From contig DEJV01000042.1 of assembly GCA_002353525.1 (NCBI GenBank), positions 1 to 6,225 on the forward strand: DNA of 6,225 nt, written 5' to 3'. Source of the stretch: Prevotella sp. UBA2739 (lineage in GTDB: Bacteria > Bacteroidota > Bacteroidia > Bacteroidales > Bacteroidaceae). A program made the translations under genes and the position numbers. This document shows, piece after piece, positions 1-6,009 of this stretch. Below the pieces are notes generated by a model. That model was not told the DNA's origin and did no database searches. It saw only the letters and a program-made list of their open reading frames with translations. The number at the start of each line of letters is the position of its first letter. Positions within the stretch are counted from its first letter, which is position 1.

Positions 1-86
1 CATACCACACCCGCCACAAGCAGCAAACCTACTTTCTGCCTGTACGAGAATTTATCTTTTAGTGCTAATATCTTCTTCCAGCTCAT
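1..86 (-). CDS. 5' end of a divergent gene, function unknown (partial)
   Basis: A leftward reading frame runs off the left edge with no stop. From the ATG at 86-84 the protein begins MSWKKILALKDKFSYRQKVG and continues into a hydrophobic run (LLLVAGVV). A basic amphipathic stretch followed by a membrane segment suggests an inner-membrane protein, for example a transporter or sensor, but too little is visible to name it. An in-frame ATG at 122-120 would add 12 residues (MTNFVANLNNLR). I prefer the start at 86 because a TAATTTTG -7 element at 117-110 would lie inside the longer version and would give a leader of roughly 18-20 nt, similar to the other genes here. It is transcribed divergently from the Crp/Fnr regulator and may be its target. 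Confidence 0.5.
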   Translation of the reverse strand, partial: MSWKKILALKDKFSYRQKVGLLLVAGVV

Positions 87-109
87 CCGTAGATTATTCA
101 AATTTGCTA

Positions 110-117
110 CAAAATTA
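110..117 (-). promoter_or_regulatory. Candidate -7 element for the leftward gene
   Basis: Read on the minus strand this is TAATTTTG, a full match to the Bacteroidetes TAnnTTTG -7 consensus. No good -33 TTTG lies at the usual 19-21 bp; the nearest TTG (143-141) is 23 bp away. The start codon at 86 would follow a leader of about 18-20 nt. The missing -33 box could mean activator dependence, which fits the near-palindrome centred about 40-43 bp upstream of the predicted start site. The promoter role is inferred from the motif alone. Confidence 0.4.
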
Positions 118-138
118 GTCATTATTTGGATATCTGGT

Positions 139-154
139 GGCAACAACTGTTACC
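139..154. promoter_or_regulatory. Near-palindromic candidate operator for a Crp/Fnr regulator
   Basis: The sequence GGCAACAACTGTTACC is an inverted repeat: GGCAAC and GTTACC arms around AACT, with one mismatched pair in the arms. The geometry (arms of 5-6 bp, 4 bp spacer) is what dimeric Crp/Fnr proteins bind. It sits between the Crp/Fnr gene and the divergent gene. Its centre (146.5) lies about 40-43 bp upstream of the predicted leftward start site, the class II activation position, and about 69-71 bp upstream of the predicted regulator start site. The palindrome is seen directly; binding is inferred. Confidence 0.35.
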
Positions 155-203
155 CCATCCATATAATAATTGTTAAATTACGGTTTTGTTCTCACTTTTT
201 CCT

Positions 204-211
204 TACCTTTG
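204..211 (+). promoter_or_regulatory. -7 promoter element of the Crp/Fnr regulator gene
   Basis: TACCTTTG matches the Bacteroidetes -7 consensus TAnnTTTG and ends 23 bp before the ATG at 235, giving a leader of about 17-20 nt. The best upstream TTTG (185-188) is only 15 bp away, shorter than the usual 19-21, so the -33 part is weak. An AT-rich inverted repeat (TAATT, 4 bp, AATTA, at 167-180) lies about 42-44 bp upstream of the predicted start site and could be a second regulator site. AT-rich palindromes of this size are common by chance. Confidence 0.5.
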
Positions 212-234
212 ACCTATCTAACTAAAATATCTTT

Positions 235-891
235 ATGGACATTGATACATTACAGGGGCTGAGACGATGCCCGCTTTTTAATGGGCTGACGGAGTCGGAG
301 ATTATCGACCTGATGCACATGGTGCGTTATAGGGTCGTACGGTGTTACAAGGGTGATATTCATGCCATGGAAGGTACTGCTTGCCAATATGCCGACATCA
401 TTATTCAGGGTGAGATGGTGGCAAGTATGATGAGTTCCTCTGGACGTATTATCAGGGTGGCAGTCCATCAGTCGGGGAAACTTCTGGCCCCAGCCTTTTT
501 CTTTGCTTCAGATAACCAATACCCCGTCACCATCGAGGCTACTGCTGATACCACCCTCTTTCGTCTGATGCCTGCCGATCTTGAAAAGATTCTCAGCCAT
601 GACCCGCGACTGATGATGAACTATATCAAGATGCTTTCAAATGTTGTTTCTCATCTGACCAAGAAAGTCCGCATGCTCTCCATGAGTGTACGGGAAAAGG
701 TGATGCATTATCTCGAGGAGCAAATCAGGCTTCAACAGTCGAAAGATGTTCTTCTGCCTTTCTCCCGGCAGGAGCTCGCTGACCATTTCGGTATCCAGAA
801 ATATTCGTTGCAACGGTGTCTGAGTGAGCTGAAGCAGGAGGGCGCTATCCTCGTTGAAGGGCGACATGTCAAAGTCTTATCGTTGTTGTAG
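235..891 (+). CDS. Crp/Fnr-family transcriptional regulator
   Basis: Cytoplasmic DNA-binding regulator of 218 aa, a normal length for the family. Residues about 10-125 form the cyclic-nucleotide-binding-type beta-roll (LFNGLTESEI near the N-terminus, the YKGDIHAMEG turn, and IIIQGEMVASM). A long dimerisation helix covers about 125-165. The C-terminal winged helix-turn-helix of the Crp type spans about 172-215 (SRQELADHFGIQKYSLQRCL, with the recognition helix near 188-199). The phosphate-binding arginine-serine signature of true cAMP receptors is not evident in the segment around 84-100, and the cysteines (12, 37, 50, 195) do not form the FNR iron-sulfur pattern. The ligand is therefore unknown; heme, another small molecule or no ligand are possible, as in other Bacteroidetes members. 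It starts at the ATG just behind a TAnnTTTG promoter, without a Shine-Dalgarno sequence. It stands alone, divergent from the gene at the left edge, and probably regulates the shared intergenic region. Confidence 0.9.
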   Translation: MDIDTLQGLRRCPLFNGLTESEIIDLMHMVRYRVVRCYKGDIHAMEGTACQYADIIIQGEMVASMMSSSGRIIRVAVHQSGKLLAPAFFFASDNQYPVTIEATADTTLFRLMPADLEKILSHDPRLMMNYIKMLSNVVSHLTKKVRMLSMSVREKVMHYLEEQIRLQQSKDVLLPFSRQELADHFGIQKYSLQRCLSELKQEGAILVEGRHVKVLSLL

Positions 892-935
892 TCTGTCATA
901 ATCCCTATGGTTATTTAAAATCATAACAAATGAGG

Positions 936-967
936 ATTGCAGGAAAGAAAAAATCGTCGTACCTTTG
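936..967 (+). promoter_or_regulatory. Promoter of the peptidase/TonB-receptor operon
   Basis: TACCTTTG at 960-967 matches the Bacteroidetes -7 element exactly, and ATTG at 936-939 sits 20 bp upstream, the standard spacing for the -33 element. The predicted transcript starts near 971-974, giving a leader of about 21-24 nt before the ATG at 995. AAGGA at 987-991 is a weak ribosome site only 3 nt from the start codon. This is the best promoter in the window and the only convincing one before 5607, so it probably drives all four genes that follow. Confidence 0.7.
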
Positions 968-994
968 CACCCGAATTTGAAAATTTAAGGATTC

Positions 995-2263
995 ATGAAT
1001 AAGAAAATATGGATATTGCCCATCGTTTTTGCTTTTAGTTTGCAGATGCAAGCCCAGCGGCAGGACGACATGCGGCAGACTGTGGAGTATTTGGCTTCGC
1101 AGGAGCTGGGTGGCCGCTATCCGGCTACTCACGGCGATACACTCGCTTCTGAGTTCATCGTCAGCCAGCTGCGCAGCATGAAGCTCAAGCCCGTTGTCAA
1201 AGGCAAGAAGGAAACTGGCTACTATCACAACTTCACCTACGGGAAGAACGAGAAGCGCACCACTCATAACATCATCGCCGTGATTCCCGGAAAGGACAAG
1301 CGGCTGAAAAATGAGTATATCGTCGTAGGTTCGCATTACGACCACTTGGGTATGGGCGGAGAAGGCTCAGGCTCGCGCCGTCCCGACACGTTGGGCGTTC
1401 ATCCGGGTGCCGACGACAATGCCAGCGGCGATGCCGTTGTACTCCAGTTGGCTCGTCATTTCAAGAAGATACGCTCGCCCCGTAGCATCATCTTCGCCTT
1501 CTTCGGAGCCGAGGAACAAGGGCTTGTAGGCTCAAAGTTCTTCCTCGACTGGATGAAGCACGACGACGCTCGACGCATCAACCTCCCCGATAGTCTGAAA
1601 GGTATCGTGGCCATGGTCAATTTGGACATGGTCGGGCGTATGCGCGACCACGCGATGAGTGTGTCGGGAACAGGCACCAGCAGCGGTTTCAAGGCGATGG
1701 TCGAGGAGGTGGCTCAGCAATCAGGCGTGCACGTCTCTTGTATTCCCGACGGTTATGGTCCCAGCGATCAGGCTTCGTTTGTGGCAGCCGATATCCCTGT
1801 GCTCTTCCTCACGACGGGCGGTCACATGGAGTATCACACGCCAGCCGATGTGCCTTCCACGTTGAATTACGACGGTATGCAGCAGACGCTCGACTTCTCG
1901 AAGGAGCTCATAGCCCGTCTGGCAGCTCTCCCCGAGACGCCCGATTACATCAATGTGCCCAGCACCCAGACCATGAAGCATGCCAAGTTTAAGGTCACCC
2001 TTGGACTGATGCCCGATGTGATGGGAGCCAGCACCATTCCTGGTCTGCGGGCCGATATCGTAGTGGCTGGCAAGCCTGCCCATAATGCCGGCATCCGTAG
2101 CGGCGACATCATTCAAGAGATTGACGGTAAGGCCGTCAACGATATCAACGAGTATATGGAACGCCTGTCGGAGCTCAAGGCCGGTACTACGATTCCCGTG
2201 AAGGTGCTTCGTGGCGAAGAGGTCATCGTGTTCCAGGTTCACTTAACCCCTCCTGTCAGATGA
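995..2263 (+). CDS. Secreted M28 family zinc aminopeptidase with C-terminal PDZ domain
   Basis: Predicted exported zinc exopeptidase of 422 aa that removes N-terminal amino acids from peptides. Residues 1-20 are a signal peptide (basic MNKK, hydrophobic core, probable cleavage after MQA), so it acts in the periplasm or outside; no lipobox cysteine is present. The M28 catalytic set is complete: H114 with D116 in GSHYDH, bridging D140 in GADDNASG, general base E173 and ligand E174 in GAEEQG, D211 in NLDMVG, and H281 in YHTPAD. These assignments come from the family pattern. Residues about 333-418 form a PDZ domain (GIRSGDIIQEIDGKAVNDIN), which may bind substrate C-termini or a partner. An N-terminal helical segment (DDMRQTVEYLAS) precedes the peptidase domain. 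It is first in the predicted operon and its stop codon overlaps the next start by ATGA, indicating translational coupling. Exact substrate preference cannot be read from the sequence. Confidence 0.93.
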   Translation: MNKKIWILPIVFAFSLQMQAQRQDDMRQTVEYLASQELGGRYPATHGDTLASEFIVSQLRSMKLKPVVKGKKETGYYHNFTYGKNEKRTTHNIIAVIPGKDKRLKNEYIVVGSHYDHLGMGGEGSGSRRPDTLGVHPGADDNASGDAVVLQLARHFKKIRSPRSIIFAFFGAEEQGLVGSKFFLDWMKHDDARRINLPDSLKGIVAMVNLDMVGRMRDHAMSVSGTGTSSGFKAMVEEVAQQSGVHVSCIPDGYGPSDQASFVAADIPVLFLTTGGHMEYHTPADVPSTLNYDGMQQTLDFSKELIARLAALPETPDYINVPSTQTMKHAKFKVTLGLMPDVMGASTIPGLRADIVVAGKPAHNAGIRSGDIIQEIDGKAVNDINEYMERLSELKAGTTIPVKVLRGEEVIVFQVHLTPPVR

Positions 2264-3078
2264 AAAAGTTCGCGTATTGGTTTTTTGCTGTTGTCATCAC
2301 GCTGGTGTTGAGCATCTACCAGCGCATGACGGGACCTACTTACCCTAAGAAGTTGACCGTCGAACTGCGTGGTGAGAGTTATCAGATGAAGTTGCCTCGT
2401 AGTGGTGTGCAACAAGATGTGCTCGTGAAGCTTCCGATTCCCGGGGACCAGTCCCATAAGTTAGAATCTGACCAAACGACCTCCGTGCCCATGAGTTTGC
2501 ATTACCGCCGTTTCCCGACGTCAGATGAATATACCAGCGTGGATTTCAGTTTGAAGAATGGTGAGTGGCAGGCTGCTCTGCCCGTTCAGCCCGTTGCGGG
2601 AAAGCTACAATACTATCTCACCATCGGTGGCAAGGACTATCTGAAGGATGAGCCTGTTGTGATACGTTTCCGCAACGACGTGCCCGCAGGCATCCTGATT
2701 CCCCACATCCTGCTCATGTTCGGAGCCATGCTGCTGGCCGTCTATACCTTCCTGCTGGTCGTTACGGGCAAGGACTACGCCAAGTGGCTGAAACTTACCG
2801 TAGGCATCATGTTCGTGGGAGGTTTCGTCTTCGGACCTCTCGTCCAGCATGCCGCTTTCGGTCCCTGGTGGACGGGATTCCCCTACGGAACCGACCTGAC
2901 TGACAATAAGACGCTGCTGTCGTTCCTCTTCTTCTTGGCTGCTCTGGCCACGCTGAAGTGGAAATACAACAAGTGGGTAGTCGGCGCGGCAGTCTTGTTC
3001 ATGGTGCTGATATTCAGTATTCCTCATAGCGCATACGGGTCTGAGTACGACTATTCTGCCCAGCAGTTGAAAAAGTAA
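2260..3078 (+). CDS. Conserved-looking multi-pass membrane protein, function unknown
   Basis: I do not recognise a named family. The 272-aa protein has an N-terminal membrane segment (about 5-20), a soluble region of about 120 residues (25-142) rich in beta-strand patterns and probably periplasmic, then four further hydrophobic segments at about 143-168, 175-198, 217-233 and 238-256. Between the third and fourth segments lies a distinctive aromatic and polar loop (FGPWWTGFPYGTDLTDNKTL, 200-219) that looks like a functional signature. A conserved-looking histidine (H256) ends the last segment, and a short hydrophilic tail follows. The start overlaps the peptidase stop codon (ATGA at 2260-2263), so the two are translated together and may work together, for instance with the soluble domain and the peptidase acting on the same side of the inner membrane. 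That partnership is inference from coupling only. No truncation is visible. Confidence 0.8.
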   Translation: MKKFAYWFFAVVITLVLSIYQRMTGPTYPKKLTVELRGESYQMKLPRSGVQQDVLVKLPIPGDQSHKLESDQTTSVPMSLHYRRFPTSDEYTSVDFSLKNGEWQAALPVQPVAGKLQYYLTIGGKDYLKDEPVVIRFRNDVPAGILIPHILLMFGAMLLAVYTFLLVVTGKDYAKWLKLTVGIMFVGGFVFGPLVQHAAFGPWWTGFPYGTDLTDNKTLLSFLFFLAALATLKWKYNKWVVGAAVLFMVLIFSIPHSAYGSEYDYSAQQLKK

Positions 3079-3108
3079 ACATATTATTTAATCTTCGATA
3101 AGAAAAAA

Positions 3109-3594
3109 ATGAAAATCAAGAGTTTAACAATCGCATTGATTGCATCTTTGGCAACCGTGCTTGGTACCAGTTCGTGCAGCAGCGATGATGAGCCAGAGGC
3201 TCCCGTTGCCGCCCAGGTGGCTGGTTCCTATTCGGGTAATGAGGTGATCATGGTCGATAACGAAGAGTCGTCGAACGAGACCAAGACCTACGAGATTACC
3301 AAGTCTTCAGACACATCAGTCGATATGACGGTTCCCGAGTGGGGCATGGGCATGATGACCATCCCGTCGTTCGTCGTGAAGAACATTCCTTTGGCCAAGA
3401 GCGGCAATACCATTACGGGCAAGTTGGCCTCTTATAGCGGAACCGTGAAGAATGCCAAGGGCGAGGAGAAGGCCTATGTCGTGAGCAACGTCGCGCTCAT
3501 ATTTAACGACAAGACTGTGGTGGCTACTTACTCATTGAAATATGGCAACATGCCATTCCTCATGACAACCACCTTTACCGGAACTCTAAAGTAA
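3109..3594 (+). CDS. Calycin-like lipoprotein, probably surface exposed
   Basis: Predicted lipoprotein of 161 aa. The signal peptide (MKIKSLTIALIASLATVLG) ends in TSSC, so Cys23 would be lipidated; the -3 residue is Thr rather than the canonical Leu, as is common in Bacteroidetes. The sequence right after the cysteine, SSDDEPE, resembles the acidic lipoprotein export signal that sends Bacteroidetes lipoproteins to the outer face of the outer membrane. The rest (about 34-161) is a run of amphipathic beta-strands (VAGSYSGNEV near the start, TTTFTGTL at the end), consistent with the small calycin-like beta-barrel domain found in Bacteroidetes lipoproteins. A Met-rich loop (WGMGMMTIP, 78-86) could contribute to ligand binding. 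The gene follows the membrane protein by 30 bp with an A-rich leader and directly abuts the TonB receptor gene. By position it is a candidate ligand-capturing partner of that receptor, comparable to HmuY next to HmuR, but it is not evidently a HmuY homologue. Confidence 0.8.
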   Translation: MKIKSLTIALIASLATVLGTSSCSSDDEPEAPVAAQVAGSYSGNEVIMVDNEESSNETKTYEITKSSDTSVDMTVPEWGMGMMTIPSFVVKNIPLAKSGNTITGKLASYSGTVKNAKGEEKAYVVSNVALIFNDKTVVATYSLKYGNMPFLMTTTFTGTLK

Positions 3595-3597
3595 GTG
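3592..3597 (+). promoter_or_regulatory. Zero-gap stop/start junction (TAA-GTG)
   Basis: The lipoprotein stop TAA (3592-3594) is followed with no gap by GTG, the inferred start of the TonB receptor. There is no clear Shine-Dalgarno sequence close upstream; the nearest purine-rich bits are GGAA at about 3580 and AAAG at about 3588. This arrangement implies re-initiation by ribosomes finishing the lipoprotein, tying receptor level to lipoprotein level. It is seen directly; the coupling is inferred. Confidence 0.5.
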
Positions 3598-5607
3598 CTG
3601 AACGTTCGTATCAAAACCTCTGTTTTGGCTGGCATGGCTTTGGCTGTGCCAGCTATCAGTATGTCTGCGCAGGACAACATCCGCGACTCTGTGGAACTGG
3701 AGCCCGTTGTGGTGACGGCCTCGCACACCCCTAAGGCGCTGAAGGATGCCCCTGTAGTGACGCGACTCATTACGCTTCACGACATCAAGATTACCGATGC
3801 CACCAACATTCAGGACATGCTCATTCAGGAGCTTCCCGGGCTGGAGTTCGGTTTCGCCATGAGCCAGGAGACGTCGCTCAACATGAGCGGTTTCGGCGGC
3901 AATGCCGTACTCTTCCTCGTCGATGGCGAGCGCATGGCAGGCGAGACGATGGACAACGTCGACTACAGCCGCATGAGCCTTGAAAACGCCGGGCGCATAG
4001 AGATTGTGAAGGGGGCCTCGTCGGCACTCTACGGCTCGAATGCCGTCGGAGGCGTCGTCAACATCATCAGCCGCGAGAACCTCGAGCCTTGGACGGCAAA
4101 TGCTCATTCGCGCTACAGCACCTTCGGGCATGAATGGCGCAACGGTGCCAGCTTCTCGTTCAATAACAGCAAGTGGAACTCGCAGACGAGTTTCCAGCAT
4201 ACCAAGATCGATCCCATCGACCTGCCCAAGGCGCACACGCCCGAGGAGATTGCCATCGAACTGATGAAGAAGGCGCAGGGACTGCCTTATGATGAATCGG
4301 TGCTGAACGACGACTCAAACCTGAGCCGGCTCTATGGACAGAAAACCTACAACCTGAAGCAACGGCTCATCTGGCGTGCAACCGACCGGCTGACGATGAC
4401 TGGCCGTGGCAGCTACTTCTTCCGCACCAGTGAGCGCGATACGCACGACTATCACTTCAACGGATATAGTGCAGGACTCAAGGGGCGCTACAGCTGGGAC
4501 TACGGCCGCCATCTGGAACTGTCCTATGCCTACGACCAGTACGACAAGGCCAACTATATGCCCGACGGCACACGCACACACGATCACGACTACTCCAACC
4601 GCCAGCACGTGGCTCATGCCCTCTATCACCACACGTTCGGCAACAACATCCTCATCCTGGGAGCCGACTATCTGAACGACTATCTCTCCACCTATCAGTT
4701 CCGCGACAACACCAGCCACTCGCAGAGCAACATCGACGGCTATGCGCAGTTCGACTGGAACATCACGCCGCAGCTGAACGTCGTGGCCAGCTTGCGCTAC
4801 GACCACTTCTCGGCCTCCTCACAGAGTGCGCTCACCGAGCGGCTCGCCATCGTCTACAAATTCCCCTGGATGACCTTCCGCGCCAACTATGCCAGCGGCT
4901 TCCGTGCACCTACGCTCAAGGAGATGTTCATGCACTTCGACATGGGCAACATGGGCTATATGATCATCGGCAATCCCGACCTCAAGCCCGAGAAGAGCCA
5001 CAACTTCAATCTTGCCCTCGAGCGTACCAACCGCATCCGCAACCGCGGAATTCTTGACGGGCGCTACGACTTCACCCTCGTGGGCTATTGCAACGTGTTC
5101 GACAAGCGCATCACCACCATCGACGGCGGCGACTATCAGGGCATGCCAAGCGCACTCTACTGGAACGAAGATGGTGTGACCGTCTGGGGCGTGGATGCCA
5201 GCATTGCCCATTTCTTCGACTGGGGCATGACGCTCAAACTCAATTACTCGTGGATGCACGAGACGGGCAACGTCATTTATTCGCAATTCTCACAACCCCG
5301 TTCTCACTCGCTGACGTGGCGGGTAGGCTACAACCATCGGTTCTCGCCACACTATGCCCTCGATGCAGCCCTCTCAGGCCGATGCCAGGGTAAGCCACAG
5401 TCGGGCGACACCTCCGTTGATCACGGCTATACCCTATGGAAACTGATGCTCCAGCACCACATCTGGCGAGGTCTGCATCTGAACATGGCCATTGACAACC
5501 TCTTCAACTACACACCAAAGTCGTATTACTATTTCTCACCATTGACGACGGGCACCTCCTTCAGCATTGGCCTCTCGGTCGATATAGATAAGATTACCAA
5601 ATCTTGA
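3595..5607 (+). CDS. TonB-dependent outer-membrane receptor, HmuR-like (probable heme/iron type)
   Basis: Outer-membrane active transporter of 670 aa, the length of HmuR-like heme receptors and without the carboxypeptidase-like N-terminal extension of SusC proteins. It has a signal peptide (about 1-25, ending SMSAQ), a TonB box (ELEPVVVTAS, 35-43), a plug domain (about 46-165, with GGNAVLFLVDGERM and IEIVKGASSALYGSNAVGG), and a 22-strand-type beta-barrel to the end. FRAP (436-439) and NPDL (460-463) are the signature pair of heme receptors, although NPDL-like motifs occur in other TonB receptors too. Residues 327-346 contain six histidines (H329, 331, 338, 341, 345, 346), which could help bind heme or a metal. 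The start is GTG directly after the lipoprotein TAA; the next in-frame ATG (3634) would remove the basic n-region (R5, K7) of the signal peptide, so GTG is preferred. Expression is probably coupled to the lipoprotein. The gene is GC-richer than the regulator. Substrate is inferred; cobalamin or another chelate is possible. Confidence 0.9.
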   Translation: MLNVRIKTSVLAGMALAVPAISMSAQDNIRDSVELEPVVVTASHTPKALKDAPVVTRLITLHDIKITDATNIQDMLIQELPGLEFGFAMSQETSLNMSGFGGNAVLFLVDGERMAGETMDNVDYSRMSLENAGRIEIVKGASSALYGSNAVGGVVNIISRENLEPWTANAHSRYSTFGHEWRNGASFSFNNSKWNSQTSFQHTKIDPIDLPKAHTPEEIAIELMKKAQGLPYDESVLNDDSNLSRLYGQKTYNLKQRLIWRATDRLTMTGRGSYFFRTSERDTHDYHFNGYSAGLKGRYSWDYGRHLELSYAYDQYDKANYMPDGTRTHDHDYSNRQHVAHALYHHTFGNNILILGADYLNDYLSTYQFRDNTSHSQSNIDGYAQFDWNITPQLNVVASLRYDHFSASSQSALTERLAIVYKFPWMTFRANYASGFRAPTLKEMFMHFDMGNMGYMIIGNPDLKPEKSHNFNLALERTNRIRNRGILDGRYDFTLVGYCNVFDKRITTIDGGDYQGMPSALYWNEDGVTVWGVDASIAHFFDWGMTLKLNYSWMHETGNVIYSQFSQPRSHSLTWRVGYNHRFSPHYALDAALSGRCQGKPQSGDTSVDHGYTLWKLMLQHHIWRGLHLNMAIDNLFNYTPKSYYYFSPLTTGTSFSIGLSVDIDKITKS

Positions 5608-5635
5608 TGCCGGTCGTCCTTGGAGGCTCTAAACT

Positions 5636-5643
5636 TTTCTTTG
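5636..5643 (+). promoter_or_regulatory. Weak candidate -7 element before the Nim-like gene
   Basis: TTTCTTTG matches TAnnTTTG at five of six positions and lies 26 bp before the ATG at 5670, a leader length similar to the other genes. No TTG occurs at the usual distance upstream (nearest 5620-5622, 13 bp). No hairpin terminator is evident between 5608 and 5635, so read-through from the operon is also possible. Confidence 0.2.
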
Positions 5644-5669
5644 AAATTTAATGATTGAGCACCGCATGA

Positions 5670-5894
5670 ATGAGCTTAGAGAAAATGAGACGCAAGTGTC
5701 AGCAGCTTACAGACGAAGAGAGGATGGCTATATTGCAGAAGGCAACGGCTGGTACTTTGGCATTACTTGGCGATAATGACTATCCCTATGCCGTCCCTAT
5801 CAGCTATGCCTATCGCGAAGGGAAACAGTACTTCCGTATTGCCTTGGCAGGCCATAAGGTCGATGCCATCCGCAAGTGTGCCAAAGGGACTTAG
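5670..5894 (+). pseudogene. Truncated pyridoxamine 5'-phosphate oxidase / Nim-like flavin-binding protein
   Basis: The 74-codon frame matches the N-terminal half of the Nim-like branch of the split-barrel flavin-binding family (pyridoxamine phosphate oxidase-like). Visible features are an MRRK start region (M6), a TDEERMAILQ helix, the first strand ATAGTLALLGD, PYAVPISYAY (39-48), YFRIALAGHKVDAI (54-67) and IRKCAK. Intact members are about 150-165 aa and continue into a strand resembling KVSFCV; here the match stops after codon 72 (near 5885) and a TAG follows at 5892-5894. None of the three downstream frames restores the family pattern, so this is a truncation at a junction, not a single frameshift. 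A His seen in many relatives before the GHK motif is Arg56 here. The start could be M1 (5670) or M6 (5685). Half a split barrel is unlikely to bind FMN, so the product is probably non-functional. Confidence 0.75.
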
Positions 5895-5898
5895 TTTT

Positions 5899-5929
5899 GC
5901 TCGTTTACCCTTATTTGGCTCATTTACCC
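5899..5929 (+). repeat. Imperfect tandem direct repeat, 19-bp period
   Basis: GCTCGTTTACCC (5899-5910) recurs as GCTCATTTACCC (5918-5929), 11 of 12 bases identical, separated by TTATTTG. It lies just inside the left end of the AT-rich segment. Short repeats near an end can be recombinase or transposase sites, but two copies prove nothing on their own. Confidence 0.35.
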
Positions 5930-5979
5930 AGGAAGATGTTACTTTAGCTTTATTATTGGATGCAAAGGAGAGCAAAATA

Positions 5980-6005
5980 TCGGCAATAGCCAAGGTCTTT
6001 GCCGA
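5980..6005 (-). terminator. Terminator-like hairpin after the leftward frame
   Basis: TCGGCAA (5980-5986) pairs perfectly with TTGCCGA (5999-6005) around a 12-nt loop that can add an AG/CT extension. On the minus strand it begins 4 nt after the TAA at 6012-6010 and is followed by ATATTTTG. The order stop codon, hairpin, T-rich tract is what an intrinsic terminator of a leftward gene looks like. The stem is short, and on the plus strand it is followed by AATTTTAC, so it might work both ways. Confidence 0.4.
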
Positions 6006-6009
6006 AATT

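Noticed and set aside
907..927. Inverted repeat GTTAT/ATAAC after the Crp/Fnr gene as a terminator
   Set aside because: The stem is five mostly A-T pairs with an 8-nt loop and no following T-run, too weak to call.
911..1345. Antisense open frame of 144 codons at the start of the peptidase gene
   Set aside because: It lies opposite a well-supported M28 gene and covers its promoter; long antisense frames are common opposite GC-rich genes.
3067..3096. Possible internal promoter (TTG at 3067-3069, TAATCTTC at 3089-3096) before the lipoprotein gene
   Set aside because: The -7 part matches only four of six consensus positions, and the implied start site would lie only a few bases before the ATG at 3109, leaving almost no leader.
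4315..4806. Antisense open frame of 163 codons, Val-rich, opposite the TonB receptor
   Set aside because: Its composition mirrors the His/Tyr/Asp codons of the sense strand; no start signal or domain is visible.
5670..5960. Simple frameshift explaining the short Nim-like gene
   Set aside because: All three forward frames after 5890 were read and none resumes the expected KVSFCV-type strand, while base composition changes at the same point.
5763..5993. Minus-strand open frame across the left junction (ending in the Nim-like gene)
   Set aside because: It runs antisense through the recognisable Nim-like coding sequence, has no ATG-based start with a leader, and shows no family I recognise.
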